From Candidatus Gastranaerophilales bacterium (GTDB taxonomy: Bacteria; Cyanobacteriota; Vampirovibrionia; Gastranaerophilales; Gastranaerophilaceae): a stretch of DNA of 40,064 bases. Below are positions 22,183 to 31,048 of this stretch, piece after piece. The notes beneath the pieces are model-generated. The model was not told the DNA's origin. It ran no database searches and worked only from the letters and a program-made list of their open reading frames with translations. The stretch lies in NCBI GenBank assembly GCA_944325095.1, contig CALUYV010000011.1, forward strand, positions 1 through 40,064, written 5' to 3'. Positions within the stretch are counted from its first letter, which is position 1. The number at the start of each line of letters is the position of its first letter. A program made the translations under genes and the position numbers.

Positions 22183-22953
22183 TTATTTTTCCATACTTTC
22201 ATAACGGTATTTGCTCTGGAAAAACTTATAAGTTCCGTCTGCCTGTTTTTCCAATTGCAGGGAATTTCCTTTTTCTTCCGGCAGGATATATACTTTAGTT
22301 GAAATTCCTTTAATTAAACTTCTCATTTTATCATAAGTTTCAACCAGATAATTTACACAGCCGAAAGAAACCCTGTTATCTTTTATTGTTTTATTCTGTA
22401 ATACATTTGCTCTAAGTTTGCCCATAGGAGATTTCGGGATTCTGTGCAGAGCCAGAATCTGTGATTTTTGATAGGCTTTTTGAGTATGCTCTCCGCCAAG
22501 CATAAGCAGTTTTTGACCGTATAATCTTTCGTTGCTTGAGCCGGCCTTTCCTCCTTCTTTTACTATTGTAAATTCTCCGGGAGTTGTATATGCGGCAAGT
22601 TTTGCACCTTTAACCATATATCCGCCGCCCCGTTTATCTCCGATATGTTTTCCGAGTGCCACATCGCATATTTGCAGTGTATCTCCGTCGGGATTTAACA
22701 CAAGAGATTTACAGTTTTTCTTATCAATAACAACATAATTTTCGTTAGATTTGCCATATTGTTTCAAAAGTTTGTTATACTCAACAACTTTATTCATATC
22801 AGACATTTTTCTGCTGAATGTGTCAACGAGTATTGTTTGTAATTTGGGGTCATCTGCCAATTGCGGAATTTTAGGGGTTACTTTTTTGCCGCAGGTTGTA
22901 AAAGCGGGTGCTGCTGCGATTATTAATGCCGGAATATAATTTTTCAATTTCAT
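22183..22953 (-). CDS. L,D-transpeptidase-like protein (YkuD), exported, possible lipoprotein
   Basis: Product of 256 aa. The N-terminal hydrophobic segment (about 5-20) ends in FTTC-GKK; the lipobox is imperfect, so either a lipoprotein or a simple signal-anchored protein. The catalytic part has ALHRIPKSPMG (His170) and RVSFGCVNYL (Cys199). The segment HIGDKRGGGYMVKG...YTTPGEFTI is shared with the next gene. The C-terminal tail KVYILPEEKGNSLQLEKQADGTYKF is almost repeated at the corresponding place in the 23031-24278 protein, showing the two are paralogues. The region before the ATG contains an 11-bp inverted repeat next to the ribosome site. Confidence 0.88.
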   Translation of the reverse strand: MKLKNYIPALIIAAAPAFTTCGKKVTPKIPQLADDPKLQTILVDTFSRKMSDMNKVVEYNKLLKQYGKSNENYVVIDKKNCKSLVLNPDGDTLQICDVALGKHIGDKRGGGYMVKGAKLAAYTTPGEFTIVKEGGKAGSSNERLYGQKLLMLGGEHTQKAYQKSQILALHRIPKSPMGKLRANVLQNKTIKDNRVSFGCVNYLVETYDKMRSLIKGISTKVYILPEEKGNSLQLEKQADGTYKFFQSKYRYESMEK

Positions 22954-22963
22954 AAAAAAATAC

Positions 22964-22992
22964 CTTTCTTGTATGTATTAAATACAAGAAAG
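22964..22992. promoter_or_regulatory. perfect inverted repeat overlapping the ribosome site of the second L,D-transpeptidase
   Basis: CTTTCTTGTAT and ATACAAGAAAG (11 bp each) with a 7-nt gap. On the minus strand the right arm contains AAGAAAG, the likely ribosome site, about 10 nt before the ATG. It could be a repressor operator or an mRNA hairpin hiding the ribosome site. The left arm overlaps copy H of the shared promoter-like element. Confidence 0.5.
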
Positions 22993-23004
22993 AATATTTT
23001 TGTC
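22975..23004 (-). promoter_or_regulatory. shared AGCAAAA promoter-like element (copy H, weak)
   Basis: On the minus strand GACAAAAATATTCTTTC followed by TTGTATTTAATAC. It has the CAAAA block, CTTTC and an AT-rich -10-like end, with one base less spacing than the other copies. Confidence 0.4.
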
Positions 23005-23030
23005 AGTTTGTCTGGAAATGTTACAATATA

Positions 23031-24278
23031 TTAACCAAAATTGAACCAGGTTTTTGGATCCAATATTGAAAATTCTTCTTTTTTCTGTTCTTTTGCCAGT
23101 AATTCCTGTTGTTGTTCTTCTCTTTTTTTAGCAATATAGGCAGGATTTTTCTCAGGTTTTACATCATAATTTACCCTTGATGCCACTTCCTTGGAAACAC
23201 TTCTTTGTTGATCCTTATGATATTGCTGTTCAAACTTATAGGTGCCGTCTTTTTGTTTTTCCAGTTGTAGTTTATTACCTTTTTCTTCAGGCAGGATGTA
23301 AACTTTATCCCCTTCTCCTATATATTGGTACATAGTATTATAATCTTCCTCAGTTAAATTTACACAACCATACGACATTCTGTTATCCTCCAATCCCGGA
23401 GAATCAATAGCGGCTTTTCTTGTCGCATAGGCTGGTTTATACAGCATATGAATTGCTTGGTTTCCAGCTCGAACACCTTTATTATCGCCTCTTAAGGTCA
23501 TCATTTTTGGTTTACCGTCCTTACCGGTATATGCAGCAGATGTACTTTTGACTTCATCAAGTGTAAATTCACCAGGAGTGGTATAGCGGCCCTGTTCTGC
23601 CTTCCAGGCGTCTTTTGTTTTGTATGCACGATCCAAATAATAAGAGCCAAGTTGGTCACCAACTTTTTTACCTACACCTACAGTAAAACTTTTTACAACA
23701 TTTCCGTCTTTATCATACACACTTAATGTACATTTTTTCTTATCAACAATTGCATAATGTTCTCCTTCATAATTCTTTTTATTATATTCTATAATTCTGG
23801 AAGCATCATCTTTCATTGAATTTATACGCAAAACTTCTTGTTCTTTCGCAGTCAACTTAGGCTGAGATTTAACCGGGGCTTTTCTATCGGAATCTTTGAC
23901 TAAATCCGGCGGAGTTAGAATTTCAGTTTTTGTGGTATTATTCTGTCTTTGTACAAGAGTATCTCTGGAAACTCTTGTATTGTCTTGACGAAGTGTTGAA
24001 TCAGGGTTTAATGTGTCCGGGGCTAGGAGTGGAACACTTCTTTGCTGTTGTCCCTGAACCTCTTTTTTATCAATGACAAATTCAGAACCGACTTTTGAAA
24101 AGAATTTTTTATTAAAATCTTCCACACTGTCGCAGTTATTTAATTTTGCAAGCCTTTGCATTTCTTTTGTAATATCAGCAGTTGTTACTTTACCGCCCTT
24201 TTTCTGTAATGTTCTTTGGGCAACATTCCAGGCGCATTCTCCCTTGCTTACTGTGTGTGTTGTAGTTCTGATAGTCAT
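23031..24278 (-). CDS. LysM-like plus L,D-transpeptidase (YkuD) protein without signal peptide
   Basis: Product of 415 aa. Residues about 7-70 look like a LysM peptidoglycan-binding unit (THTVSKGECAWNVAQRTLQK ... VGSEFVI). A Gln/Thr/Pro-rich linker follows (about 75-145), then a YkuD domain with NQAIHMLYKPAY (His277) and RMSYGCVNLTEEDY (Cys305). The tail KVYILPEEKGNKLQLEKQKDGTYKF is shared with the 22183 gene; after it come about 60 charged residues. There is no signal peptide, which is odd for an enzyme acting on the wall. The start at 24278 has GGAGG 6 nt upstream; a GTG at 24293 includes that ribosome site in its own codons and is rejected. It is the third L,D-transpeptidase in a row. Confidence 0.88.
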   Translation of the reverse strand: MTIRTTTHTVSKGECAWNVAQRTLQKKGGKVTTADITKEMQRLAKLNNCDSVEDFNKKFFSKVGSEFVIDKKEVQGQQQRSVPLLAPDTLNPDSTLRQDNTRVSRDTLVQRQNNTTKTEILTPPDLVKDSDRKAPVKSQPKLTAKEQEVLRINSMKDDASRIIEYNKKNYEGEHYAIVDKKKCTLSVYDKDGNVVKSFTVGVGKKVGDQLGSYYLDRAYKTKDAWKAEQGRYTTPGEFTLDEVKSTSAAYTGKDGKPKMMTLRGDNKGVRAGNQAIHMLYKPAYATRKAAIDSPGLEDNRMSYGCVNLTEEDYNTMYQYIGEGDKVYILPEEKGNKLQLEKQKDGTYKFEQQYHKDQQRSVSKEVASRVNYDVKPEKNPAYIAKKREEQQQELLAKEQKKEEFSILDPKTWFNFG

Positions 24279-24465
24279 TTTTATCCTCCGCACGTGTTGT
24301 ACTATTTATATAAAGTATATATAAATTTATATATTGCCTAATATATATACTTTATTAAGAAATATTAAGTGATATTTTCGATTTATTAGAAAAGGGGCAA
24401 ATTGGAGTTAACCTGAACTTTACAAAGAGAACCAAAATTTTCGTCATACCAACTGACACACTATA

Positions 24466-24536
24466 TGTCATCTTGAACTTGATTCAGGGTCCCAAGCAAA
24501 GTGTACTGGACTCCGGCTCGGAGGCCGGAGTGACGG
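24466..24536. repeat. palindromic dispersed-type repeat (TGTCATC...GTGACG)
   Basis: About 70 bases with a composition unlike the flanks. It begins TGTCATCTTGAACTTGATTC and ends GAGTGACGG. It contains a perfect hairpin, ACTCCGGC (24510-24517), loop TCGGAG, GCCGGAGT (24524-24531). The opening resembles a class of short interspersed intergenic repeats seen in several bacterial lineages (from memory, not checked). Confidence 0.6.
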
Positions 24537-24550
24537 GGGTAAATGTACAG

Positions 24551-24588
24551 CCCTCCCTGGCTGGGGAGGGCTGGGGTGGGGTGTGTTC
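24551..24588 (+). repeat. G/C-skewed hairpin repeat, copy 1
   Basis: A hairpin CCCTCCC-tggctg-GGGAGGG followed by CTGGGGTGGGGTG. The same unit lies in inverted orientation at 24667-24704. Confidence 0.65.
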
Positions 24589-24666
24589 ATATCAAATACT
24601 TTGAACTTTCTCATAAATTCTTATTTATAATTTTTCATAACTCATAATTTTGTACAAATTATATTT

Positions 24667-24704
24667 CATATCACCCCTTCCTATCCTTCCCCATCCAGGG
24701 AAGG
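24667..24704 (-). repeat. G/C-skewed hairpin repeat, inverted copy 2
   Basis: Read on the minus strand: CCTTCCCTGGATGGGGAAGG then ATAGGAAGGGGTG. It aligns base by base with copy 1 with a few changes; most stem changes are paired on both arms. The two copies face each other about 80 bp apart. Confidence 0.65.
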
Positions 24705-24724
24705 AAATTAAACATCCTGCAAGT

Positions 24725-24747
24725 CCCTTTCCCCTGATTTGGGAAGG
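24725..24747 (+). repeat. partial third copy of the hairpin repeat
   Basis: CCTTTCCC, CTGATTT, GGGAAGG: the same hairpin core with a longer loop, directly upstream of the TolC-like gene's 3' end. Confidence 0.45.
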
Positions 24748-24777
24748 AAGTAAATTAAACAACATGGAACAATATTT

Positions 24778-26079
24778 TTACAAATCCTCAGGCAGGTCGA
24801 AATTTTCGTCATTAACTTCTCTTAAGAAATCTGTCCAGCTGTTGTAATAATCAGCAAGTGCCTGAGTATAGCCTATTATGATTGATTTGTACGACTGTTT
24901 CATAACGATTAGAGATGTTATATTTGATTTTCCCGCTTCATAACTGTCTTTTGAGGTTTCGATTAATTGTTCCGAGCCTTTTACAATTTTTGTTTCATAA
25001 TGGTTTAAGTTGTCGGCAGCGGTTAAAAATCTTTCGTATGCTGCACTGACATCTTTAATTGCTTTGTTTTTAACGGATTCGTATTTTAATTCTGCCTGCT
25101 TGAGTTTTAGCGTTGCATTTTTAATTTCCGGAGAATAATTATAGAATAACGGAATATTTACAAGACTTGCACCTGCATAAGCACCGTTATTAAAGTTCCC
25201 GCTGTCCGTGTATTTGCCGTTCATATATGCGTAACCGCCGGTTAACTGTATATCAGGAATCCGCTGTCTTGATACAACAGTCAAATTCTTTTCCGCAATA
25301 TCAATTTCCTGTTTGCTTATTTTTATATCAAACCGGTTGCTCAGGGCTTTTTGCACTATCTCGTCAAAATCAGGAAAATCAAAATCCGGCGGAGGGGTCA
25401 GCATTGCTTTGTAGTTGTTTTCTTCCGAAAAAAGTTTATCGTTACTATCGTATATAATATTATTCGGAGCATTTATAACTTTGTTAAAATTGGTCAATGC
25501 GCTGTTAACATTAACTTTTGCGGTATTAACCTGTGTAATCAATTGATTTAGTGCAATTTCTGCCTGAATAGAATCAATGTCCGGCGCATTATGCGTTTTT
25601 ACACGATTGTTTGCAATTTGGAGCAATTCTTCCTGTAATTCCATTTGCTGTTCAAGAGTTGCCAGAATGGATTTTGCTGCAACAAGATTGATATAAGCTT
25701 CACGAACATCCATTTTGAGGTCAAAAGTTGTATAATCTAATGTTTTTTCTGCAAGTTTATAGTTGGATTCCGCTAATTTTTTCCTAGCGTGTCGTTTTGC
25801 AATTTCGACATTCTGGCTGACCCCGAGTTGTTTAGGTTCGCTGTTTCCTGCTGCTCCCATAAAATAAAACGCATCTAAAGACGGATTTTGCAGTCTGTTT
25901 GCGGCTTTTATATTGTTTTTTGCGATATTAACATCAATTTCTGCTGCCTGCAAATCTATATTATTTTTTAATGCTATTTGTATAGCCTCATTTAAATAGA
26001 CTTTTTGCACCTTTTCTTCCGCAGACGATACCGGGGTTATTGCAATAAGTAAAACTAAAATACAAAAAATCTTTTTCAT
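24778..26079 (-). CDS. TolC-family outer-membrane efflux protein
   Basis: Product of 433 aa. Signal peptide about 1-20 (MKKIFCILVLLIAITPVSSA). The mature protein shows the TolC/OEP double repeat: long helices (LNEAIQIALKNNIDLQAAEID, FDEIVQKALSNRFDIKISKQE), each with the typical N-N-x-D or N-R-x-D turn, alternating with short beta strands (NPSLDAFYFMGAAG, IQLTGGYAYMNGKY). It forms the outer-membrane channel of a tripartite efflux or type 1 secretion system. No inner-membrane pump or adaptor gene lies in this window. TATAAT lies 7 nt before the ATG, so it is likely transcribed leaderless from its own promoter, although the symporter gene is just upstream. Confidence 0.92.
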   Translation of the reverse strand: MKKIFCILVLLIAITPVSSAEEKVQKVYLNEAIQIALKNNIDLQAAEIDVNIAKNNIKAANRLQNPSLDAFYFMGAAGNSEPKQLGVSQNVEIAKRHARKKLAESNYKLAEKTLDYTTFDLKMDVREAYINLVAAKSILATLEQQMELQEELLQIANNRVKTHNAPDIDSIQAEIALNQLITQVNTAKVNVNSALTNFNKVINAPNNIIYDSNDKLFSEENNYKAMLTPPPDFDFPDFDEIVQKALSNRFDIKISKQEIDIAEKNLTVVSRQRIPDIQLTGGYAYMNGKYTDSGNFNNGAYAGASLVNIPLFYNYSPEIKNATLKLKQAELKYESVKNKAIKDVSAAYERFLTAADNLNHYETKIVKGSEQLIETSKDSYEAGKSNITSLIVMKQSYKSIIIGYTQALADYYNSWTDFLREVNDENFDLPEDL

Positions 26080-26105
26080 AATATGAATTATACCATGAGA
26101 AATAA

Positions 26106-27674
26106 TTATTTTCCGACTGAAACTTCAGTTTGTTTTTCTGCTTCTTCAACAGCCGGAACCGGTTTTAGCCAGTCACGATTAATCCACTTTCCTAACTGAT
26201 GTACTCTGCAATATTCAGCAAGGTCTTTCTTGACTTCCGGAGCGAGAATATACATTGCGATAATGTTAGGTACAGACATTGCAATCATCATTGCATCTGT
26301 AATATTAATTACTGAAGTAACATTTAAAACAGAACCTATTAAAATGAAACCGCAGTATAAAAATTGGAAGAGCAATGTCCTTTTTTTACCTTCTCCGAAT
26401 AAGAAATTCCAGGATTTTTGACCGTAATAAGCCCAGCTTATAATGGTTGATAAAGCATATAACAATACAATACCGGCAAGAAGTGTCGGGAAAAACGGCA
26501 TAACAGAAGAAATTGCATCTGAAGTCATTTCAATCCCCGAGGTTTCGCCTGCATGGGTTTTATATACACCGGTGATAACAATTGCAAAAGCAGTCAATGT
26601 GCACATAAAACCGGTTAAAAACGGATCAAGCAGAGCAACAAAGCCTTGAGATAAAGGTTCATCCGTTTTGACTGTTGCATAAACAATCGGAGCAGATCCT
26701 GTTCCTGCTTCGTTTGACTGAACAGACCTTCTTAATCCCATAATCATTGCAACAAACATTGCTCCGTATATAGGTTCAGGTTTGAATGCTTCTTTTACAA
26801 TTATCCATGCAGCGTGAGGTATAAGTTTGAAATTGCAGACAATAACAGCCATTGCTGCAAATAAATATACAAAAATTTTCAAAGGTACAATTTTTTCTGT
26901 AACTTTAACGATATTTTTAATCCCGCCGATAATGATAAGTCCGACAACTATAGCCATTGCAAGACCTATTACCCAGTGCATACCGTGCAATGGGCCTTTA
27001 GCACCGCCGCAGACATTAACAAACTGATTTGCAGCCTGATTTATTTGAATCATATTGCCGCCCGTAATACCTCCGCAAATACACAGAATTGCAAAAATTA
27101 CGGATAAAGGCTGTCCGAGCCATCTGAGTTTTTTTCTCGTGAGTCCGTGAGCCATATAGTGCATAGGGCCGCCTGATATTGAACCGTCAAGATTGAATTT
27201 TCTGTATTTAACGGCAAGTGCAGCCTCTACAAATTTTAAAGACATACCTAAAAGTGCGCCGACAATAATCCAAAAAGCAGCTCCCGGGCCGCCCATGGAA
27301 ATAGCGATAGCAACACCTGCTATACTTCCTAAACCGATTGTTCCTGATAATGCTGTCATTAAAGCCTGAAACGGAGAGGTTTCACCTGAACCGTCATCAG
27401 ATTTTTTAGGCTTAAAAACAAGATTTATTGCGTGCATAAATCCCCAGACCGCAATGCCGCGCAGATAAAATGTGAAAAATATTCCCGCAAACAATATCCA
27501 GAATATAATAATCGGAACATCAGCACCAAAAACATGTACAGGATAAAATATCCAGGCTGCAATTGTATCTGATACAGGTGCAACATTTTTGTCCATAAAA
27601 GCATCAACATTGAAGGCATTTGCCTGCTGAATGTTCAATAAAAGTGTCAAAAGTACGATTAAAATTTTGTTCAT
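26106..27674 (-). CDS. sodium:alanine/glycine symporter (AGCS family)
   Basis: Product of 522 aa with about ten TM segments. Family signatures are PFQALMTALSGTIGLGSIAG, GGPGAAFWIIVGALLGMSLK with FVEAALAVKYR, SGGPMHYMAHGL, and NEAGTGSAPIVYATVKT. It imports small neutral amino acids with Na+ across the inner membrane. The N-terminus begins with a cleavable-looking hydrophobic segment (MNKILIVLLTLLLNIQQANA) before the first family helix, longer than in many homologues. The ribosome site is AAGG. It lies 26 bp upstream of the TolC-like gene; the functional link is unclear. Confidence 0.94.
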   Translation of the reverse strand: MNKILIVLLTLLLNIQQANAFNVDAFMDKNVAPVSDTIAAWIFYPVHVFGADVPIIIFWILFAGIFFTFYLRGIAVWGFMHAINLVFKPKKSDDGSGETSPFQALMTALSGTIGLGSIAGVAIAISMGGPGAAFWIIVGALLGMSLKFVEAALAVKYRKFNLDGSISGGPMHYMAHGLTRKKLRWLGQPLSVIFAILCICGGITGGNMIQINQAANQFVNVCGGAKGPLHGMHWVIGLAMAIVVGLIIIGGIKNIVKVTEKIVPLKIFVYLFAAMAVIVCNFKLIPHAAWIIVKEAFKPEPIYGAMFVAMIMGLRRSVQSNEAGTGSAPIVYATVKTDEPLSQGFVALLDPFLTGFMCTLTAFAIVITGVYKTHAGETSGIEMTSDAISSVMPFFPTLLAGIVLLYALSTIISWAYYGQKSWNFLFGEGKKRTLLFQFLYCGFILIGSVLNVTSVINITDAMMIAMSVPNIIAMYILAPEVKKDLAEYCRVHQLGKWINRDWLKPVPAVEEAEKQTEVSVGK

Positions 27675-27915
27675 TAAACCTTGTCCTTTCGGGGTACTAA
27701 TACGGGAAATAACAATTTCGGCTAATAAAAATCATATTCTCACCAACCTCAAATTTTATACTATCAAAAACATGTTTATCTGAACAAAAATTTCAAAAAA
27801 TATTAAAATATGTTGCAGTAAATAAAATGTAAAAGAGAACTTTTTTAAAATTTTGTCAGGTTGTCTATCCGCCCGGGTAATACTTTAAACTAATCTAAAA
27901 AATATTATTATTATC

Positions 27916-30516
27916 ATGAAATATCTAAAATTAATAATATTTTTATCTTTAATTTTTAATATTAACAAATGTTTTTGTGCGGAAATAATTGTTGATAATT
28001 TTAATGATTTAGTTAATGCCAGCTACAGCAGCGGGGATATTGTAACTTTTGCGCAGAGTTTTACCTCGGAAGGGAATATAGGCAACCTGTTTCCTGACAT
28101 AAACAATATTACGTTTGAAGGAAATAATTATGTAATAAACGGAAAACGGGAATTTAGCGGGTTTATAGTGAACAGCAGTGCTGATTTTAACCGGTTGGAT
28201 CTAAGTAATTGTAAAGGTCAGTCCTCCAGTAATTTAAGTTACGGCGGCGGAATTTTTAATGACGGGGGAAATGTTCATGTTTCTTATGCTGCATTAAGTA
28301 ATAATTTCGCAGATGCCCGAGGTTTAAATTTCAGTTACGGCGGCGCAATTTACAGTACAAACGGCGGTTATACGAATATTGATACCGTACTGTTTCAGAA
28401 TAACAGCACAAGCGGCGGGCTTGCGACAGGCGGAGCAGTTTCAAACGGTGCAAGCCGCAACTCGAATGCCGATATGGAAATTACTAATTCAATTTTTAGA
28501 AATAACCAATCATTTGCATCAGTTAATTCAGAAGGCGGGGCACTGTATAATAACGGAAATTTAACAATAACAAAGACTTCTTTTATTTCAAATTCTTCAA
28601 ATGGAGATGACGGGGCTTTTCTTTTAGGCGGAGCAATTTACAATTCCGGCAATATAAATATTGATGATGTCAGGTTTTTGGATAATACGGCGGGAGATGG
28701 CGGTGCTGTATTTGCAAACGGAGGAGCAATATATAACACGGGGGTTATGAATATAAATAATTCAACAATAGACGGAAACACTGTTGCTTCTTCCGGTGTC
28801 AGCGAGGGCGGTGCAATATATAACAATACGGGCGCAACTCTTTTTATAAAAAATTCCGTATTGCAAAATAATTCAACAATGGATTCTCTTGCCGCTGAAG
28901 GCGGTGCAATTTATAACAACGGAAATCTGGTTATAGAAAATTCAATATTCAAAGATAATTTTCAGGAAAATGATACAAAAAATGATATTTATAATAATTC
29001 ATCAGCGAATCTTGAGTTTACGGGAGATGGTGTTACCGGTATTTACAGCGGAATTGCAGGTTCCGGTAAAATATCTAAAACAGGGCCCGGAACGCTTGAT
29101 ATCGGCGGTGAGAACAACAACTTTACAGGAGATTTCATTTTCGAAGAAGGAAGAATAAATCTCCTTGCGCAAAGTTCATATTTTGATGCCGTAAATACAA
29201 CTTTTGGCAATAATGTGAATTTCAATATGCGCAATAAAGAAATAAACAGCATAAATTTCGGAAATCTGACACTAAACGGACGTACTAATTTGACGGCAGA
29301 TATGAATTTGAATACGGGAATAATGGATTATATCAGTGCTGATTCTCTGAACGGCTCCGGAGAAATTTATGTTTCCAATCTTGATATAGAGGGTACTCCA
29401 AAGCAGGAATATCTTTCAATTCCTTTTGCAAATTCCGTACTTAAAAATAGTGTAGTTTATAATCAAGAATCCATAAAAACTCCGATTTATAAATATAATC
29501 TCGCTTACAATTCCACAAACGGTAATTTTGAAATGAACAGGAACGGATTTAATCCGGGGATTTTTTCTTCCCAGACTGCATCACAACTTGCTGGATATTT
29601 AACCCAGATTGATACATACAGAAATGTGTTTTCTAATCTTGATATGGTAATGATAAATCCGCCGGAACAATCAAAAATTACATATTTCAATAAATCGGCT
29701 GCAAACGGTGCAAATTTGACTTTCTCTCCGTTTCAAATGCCTGAACAAAATCCGGGAATATGGGTAAAACCTTATTCTACCTTTGAATCCGTGCGCCTGA
29801 AAAACGGCCCGAAGGTTTCAAATGTAAGTTACGGTACTATAATCGGTGCAGAAAGCGGTTTGAAGGAATTGAAAAACGGCTGGCACAGGCTTTATGGTGC
29901 CTATATATCTTATAACGGCTCACATCAGGCTTTTGCAGGGAATGATATTTATAATAACGGCGGACTTTTCGGGTTAGATGCCGCATTTTATAAAGGCAAA
30001 TTCTTTACCGTATGGACTGTTGATGCCGGCGCAAATGCATCTGAGGCCTCAACTAATTCAGGCAAAGAAAACTTTGCAATGTTTATGACCGGAATCGCAC
30101 AAAAAACTGGCTATAATATAGAAACCTTTGACAGAAAACTAATAATTCAGCCAAGTCTTTTAACTTCATATACATTTGTAAATACCTTTGATTATAAGGG
30201 TGTGCACAATGTTGATATAAATACCCGCCCGATTAACGCTCTTCAAATTGAACCCGAAATAAAATTCATAGCAAATTGCAAAAAGTATTTACAGCCTTAT
30301 TTAAGTGTTTCAATGGTATGGAATTTGATAGACAGCGCAAAATTCAGAGCAGATAATGTTACATTGCCTGATATGTCAGTAAAACCGTTTGTCCAGTATG
30401 GTGCGGGAGTTCAAAAAAGATTCGGAGAAAGAGTTACGGGCTTTTTTGAAACTTTGATAAGGAACGGCGGCAGACAGGGTGTCGTTCTTCGCTTCGGTTT
30501 AAGGATAAGTATATAA
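27916..30516 (+). CDS. PMP-like autotransporter with beta-helix passenger and C-terminal barrel
   Basis: Product of 866 aa. Signal peptide about 1-22 (ending CFCA). The passenger (about 60-370) repeats GGA[I/V/L]YN-type motifs (GGGIFND, GGAIYST, GGAVSNG, GGALYNNGN, GGAIYNSGN, GGAIYNTGV, GGAIYNNTG) alternating with F-x-x-N (FQNN, FRNN, FISN, FLDN, FKDN). This is the pattern of chlamydial polymorphic membrane proteins and predicts a right-handed beta-helix. A second repeat-poor stretch follows. From about residue 612 (NPGIWVKPY) to the end is an autotransporter beta-barrel of about 250 residues, ending RFGLRISI. The protein should be displayed on the surface as an adhesin or similar. No ribosome site is obvious before the ATG. 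Confidence 0.9.
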   Translation: MKYLKLIIFLSLIFNINKCFCAEIIVDNFNDLVNASYSSGDIVTFAQSFTSEGNIGNLFPDINNITFEGNNYVINGKREFSGFIVNSSADFNRLDLSNCKGQSSSNLSYGGGIFNDGGNVHVSYAALSNNFADARGLNFSYGGAIYSTNGGYTNIDTVLFQNNSTSGGLATGGAVSNGASRNSNADMEITNSIFRNNQSFASVNSEGGALYNNGNLTITKTSFISNSSNGDDGAFLLGGAIYNSGNINIDDVRFLDNTAGDGGAVFANGGAIYNTGVMNINNSTIDGNTVASSGVSEGGAIYNNTGATLFIKNSVLQNNSTMDSLAAEGGAIYNNGNLVIENSIFKDNFQENDTKNDIYNNSSANLEFTGDGVTGIYSGIAGSGKISKTGPGTLDIGGENNNFTGDFIFEEGRINLLAQSSYFDAVNTTFGNNVNFNMRNKEINSINFGNLTLNGRTNLTADMNLNTGIMDYISADSLNGSGEIYVSNLDIEGTPKQEYLSIPFANSVLKNSVVYNQESIKTPIYKYNLAYNSTNGNFEMNRNGFNPGIFSSQTASQLAGYLTQIDTYRNVFSNLDMVMINPPEQSKITYFNKSAANGANLTFSPFQMPEQNPGIWVKPYSTFESVRLKNGPKVSNVSYGTIIGAESGLKELKNGWHRLYGAYISYNGSHQAFAGNDIYNNGGLFGLDAAFYKGKFFTVWTVDAGANASEASTNSGKENFAMFMTGIAQKTGYNIETFDRKLIIQPSLLTSYTFVNTFDYKGVHNVDINTRPINALQIEPEIKFIANCKKYLQPYLSVSMVWNLIDSAKFRADNVTLPDMSVKPFVQYGAGVQKRFGERVTGFFETLIRNGGRQGVVLRFGLRISI

Positions 30517-30633
30517 CTTTTGAAATTTTGAAAATGTGCGTAGAGGCTGGCGTTTGTATTCCCCAAATGAAGTAACATTATTTACATCTTTTATAATAAA
30601 TGTTATATTTAAGTAGTTATAGGAGAAGTTTAT

Positions 30634-31032
30634 ATGAATAAGATTATTTGGCTGTTTACAAGTATTATTCTGCTGTCGGGGCTTGCAGCATTTGCATCTG
30701 TGGAATCTATGGATGATCCATTTGCCGGACTTGCGAATGGCAGATATACATGTAACAAGGAAGGCTCATCTGCTTCCTGCAGTTTAATTAAAATAGAACA
30801 TGGATTTTCATCCAGTTGTTCTAATTTTACAACGGAAGAACTTGTTTCCGCTATCAAGTCCGGAACTTGTACTTACGAGCCTGCAAATGAGTATGTATGC
30901 CAGTATCCTGAAGGCTCATGTGAGGTTATTATGAACGGCGACTCAAACAATATGACTATGTGCAAAGGTTCTACTCCGGATATTTCTATTGTAGAGCAGG
31001 ATGCTAAAAACGGTAAGTGCACTAAAAAATAA
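30634..31032 (+). CDS. small Cys-rich secreted protein (8 mature cysteines)
   Basis: Product of 132 aa. Signal peptide about 1-21 (MNKIIWLFTSIILLSGLAAFA). The mature part has eight Cys in short spaced motifs (YTC, ASC, SSC, GTC, YVC, GSC, TMC, GKC), so four disulfides are possible. The core CSNFTTEELVSAIKSGTC resembles CKFTQEQIDALYEAYQ in the next gene. Ribosome site AGGAG lies 8 nt before the ATG. The next gene starts 16 bp after the stop, so the two form an operon. Family unknown. Confidence 0.8.
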   Translation: MNKIIWLFTSIILLSGLAAFASVESMDDPFAGLANGRYTCNKEGSSASCSLIKIEHGFSSSCSNFTTEELVSAIKSGTCTYEPANEYVCQYPEGSCEVIMNGDSNNMTMCKGSTPDISIVEQDAKNGKCTKK

Positions 31033-31048
31033 TACGGAGATTTTTGTT

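Larger units (their letters stand above)
24279..24777. other. 499-bp intergenic region with repeats
   Basis: No gene is supported. The right-hand side of the LysM-transpeptidase gene is very AT-rich promoter sequence (24290-24370). From 24466 to 24750 the sequence turns locally GC-rich and is made of palindromic repeats listed separately. The last bases abut the stop of the TolC-like gene. Confidence 0.7.

Noticed and set aside
24466-24750. Possible CRISPR array
   Set aside because: Repeat units are palindromic, few, of unequal length and in inverted orientation, with no regular spacers and no cas genes nearby.
24650-24847. A plus-strand reading frame across the repeat region
   Set aside because: It is composed of the palindromic repeat units and runs antisense into the end of the TolC-like gene; no ribosome site.
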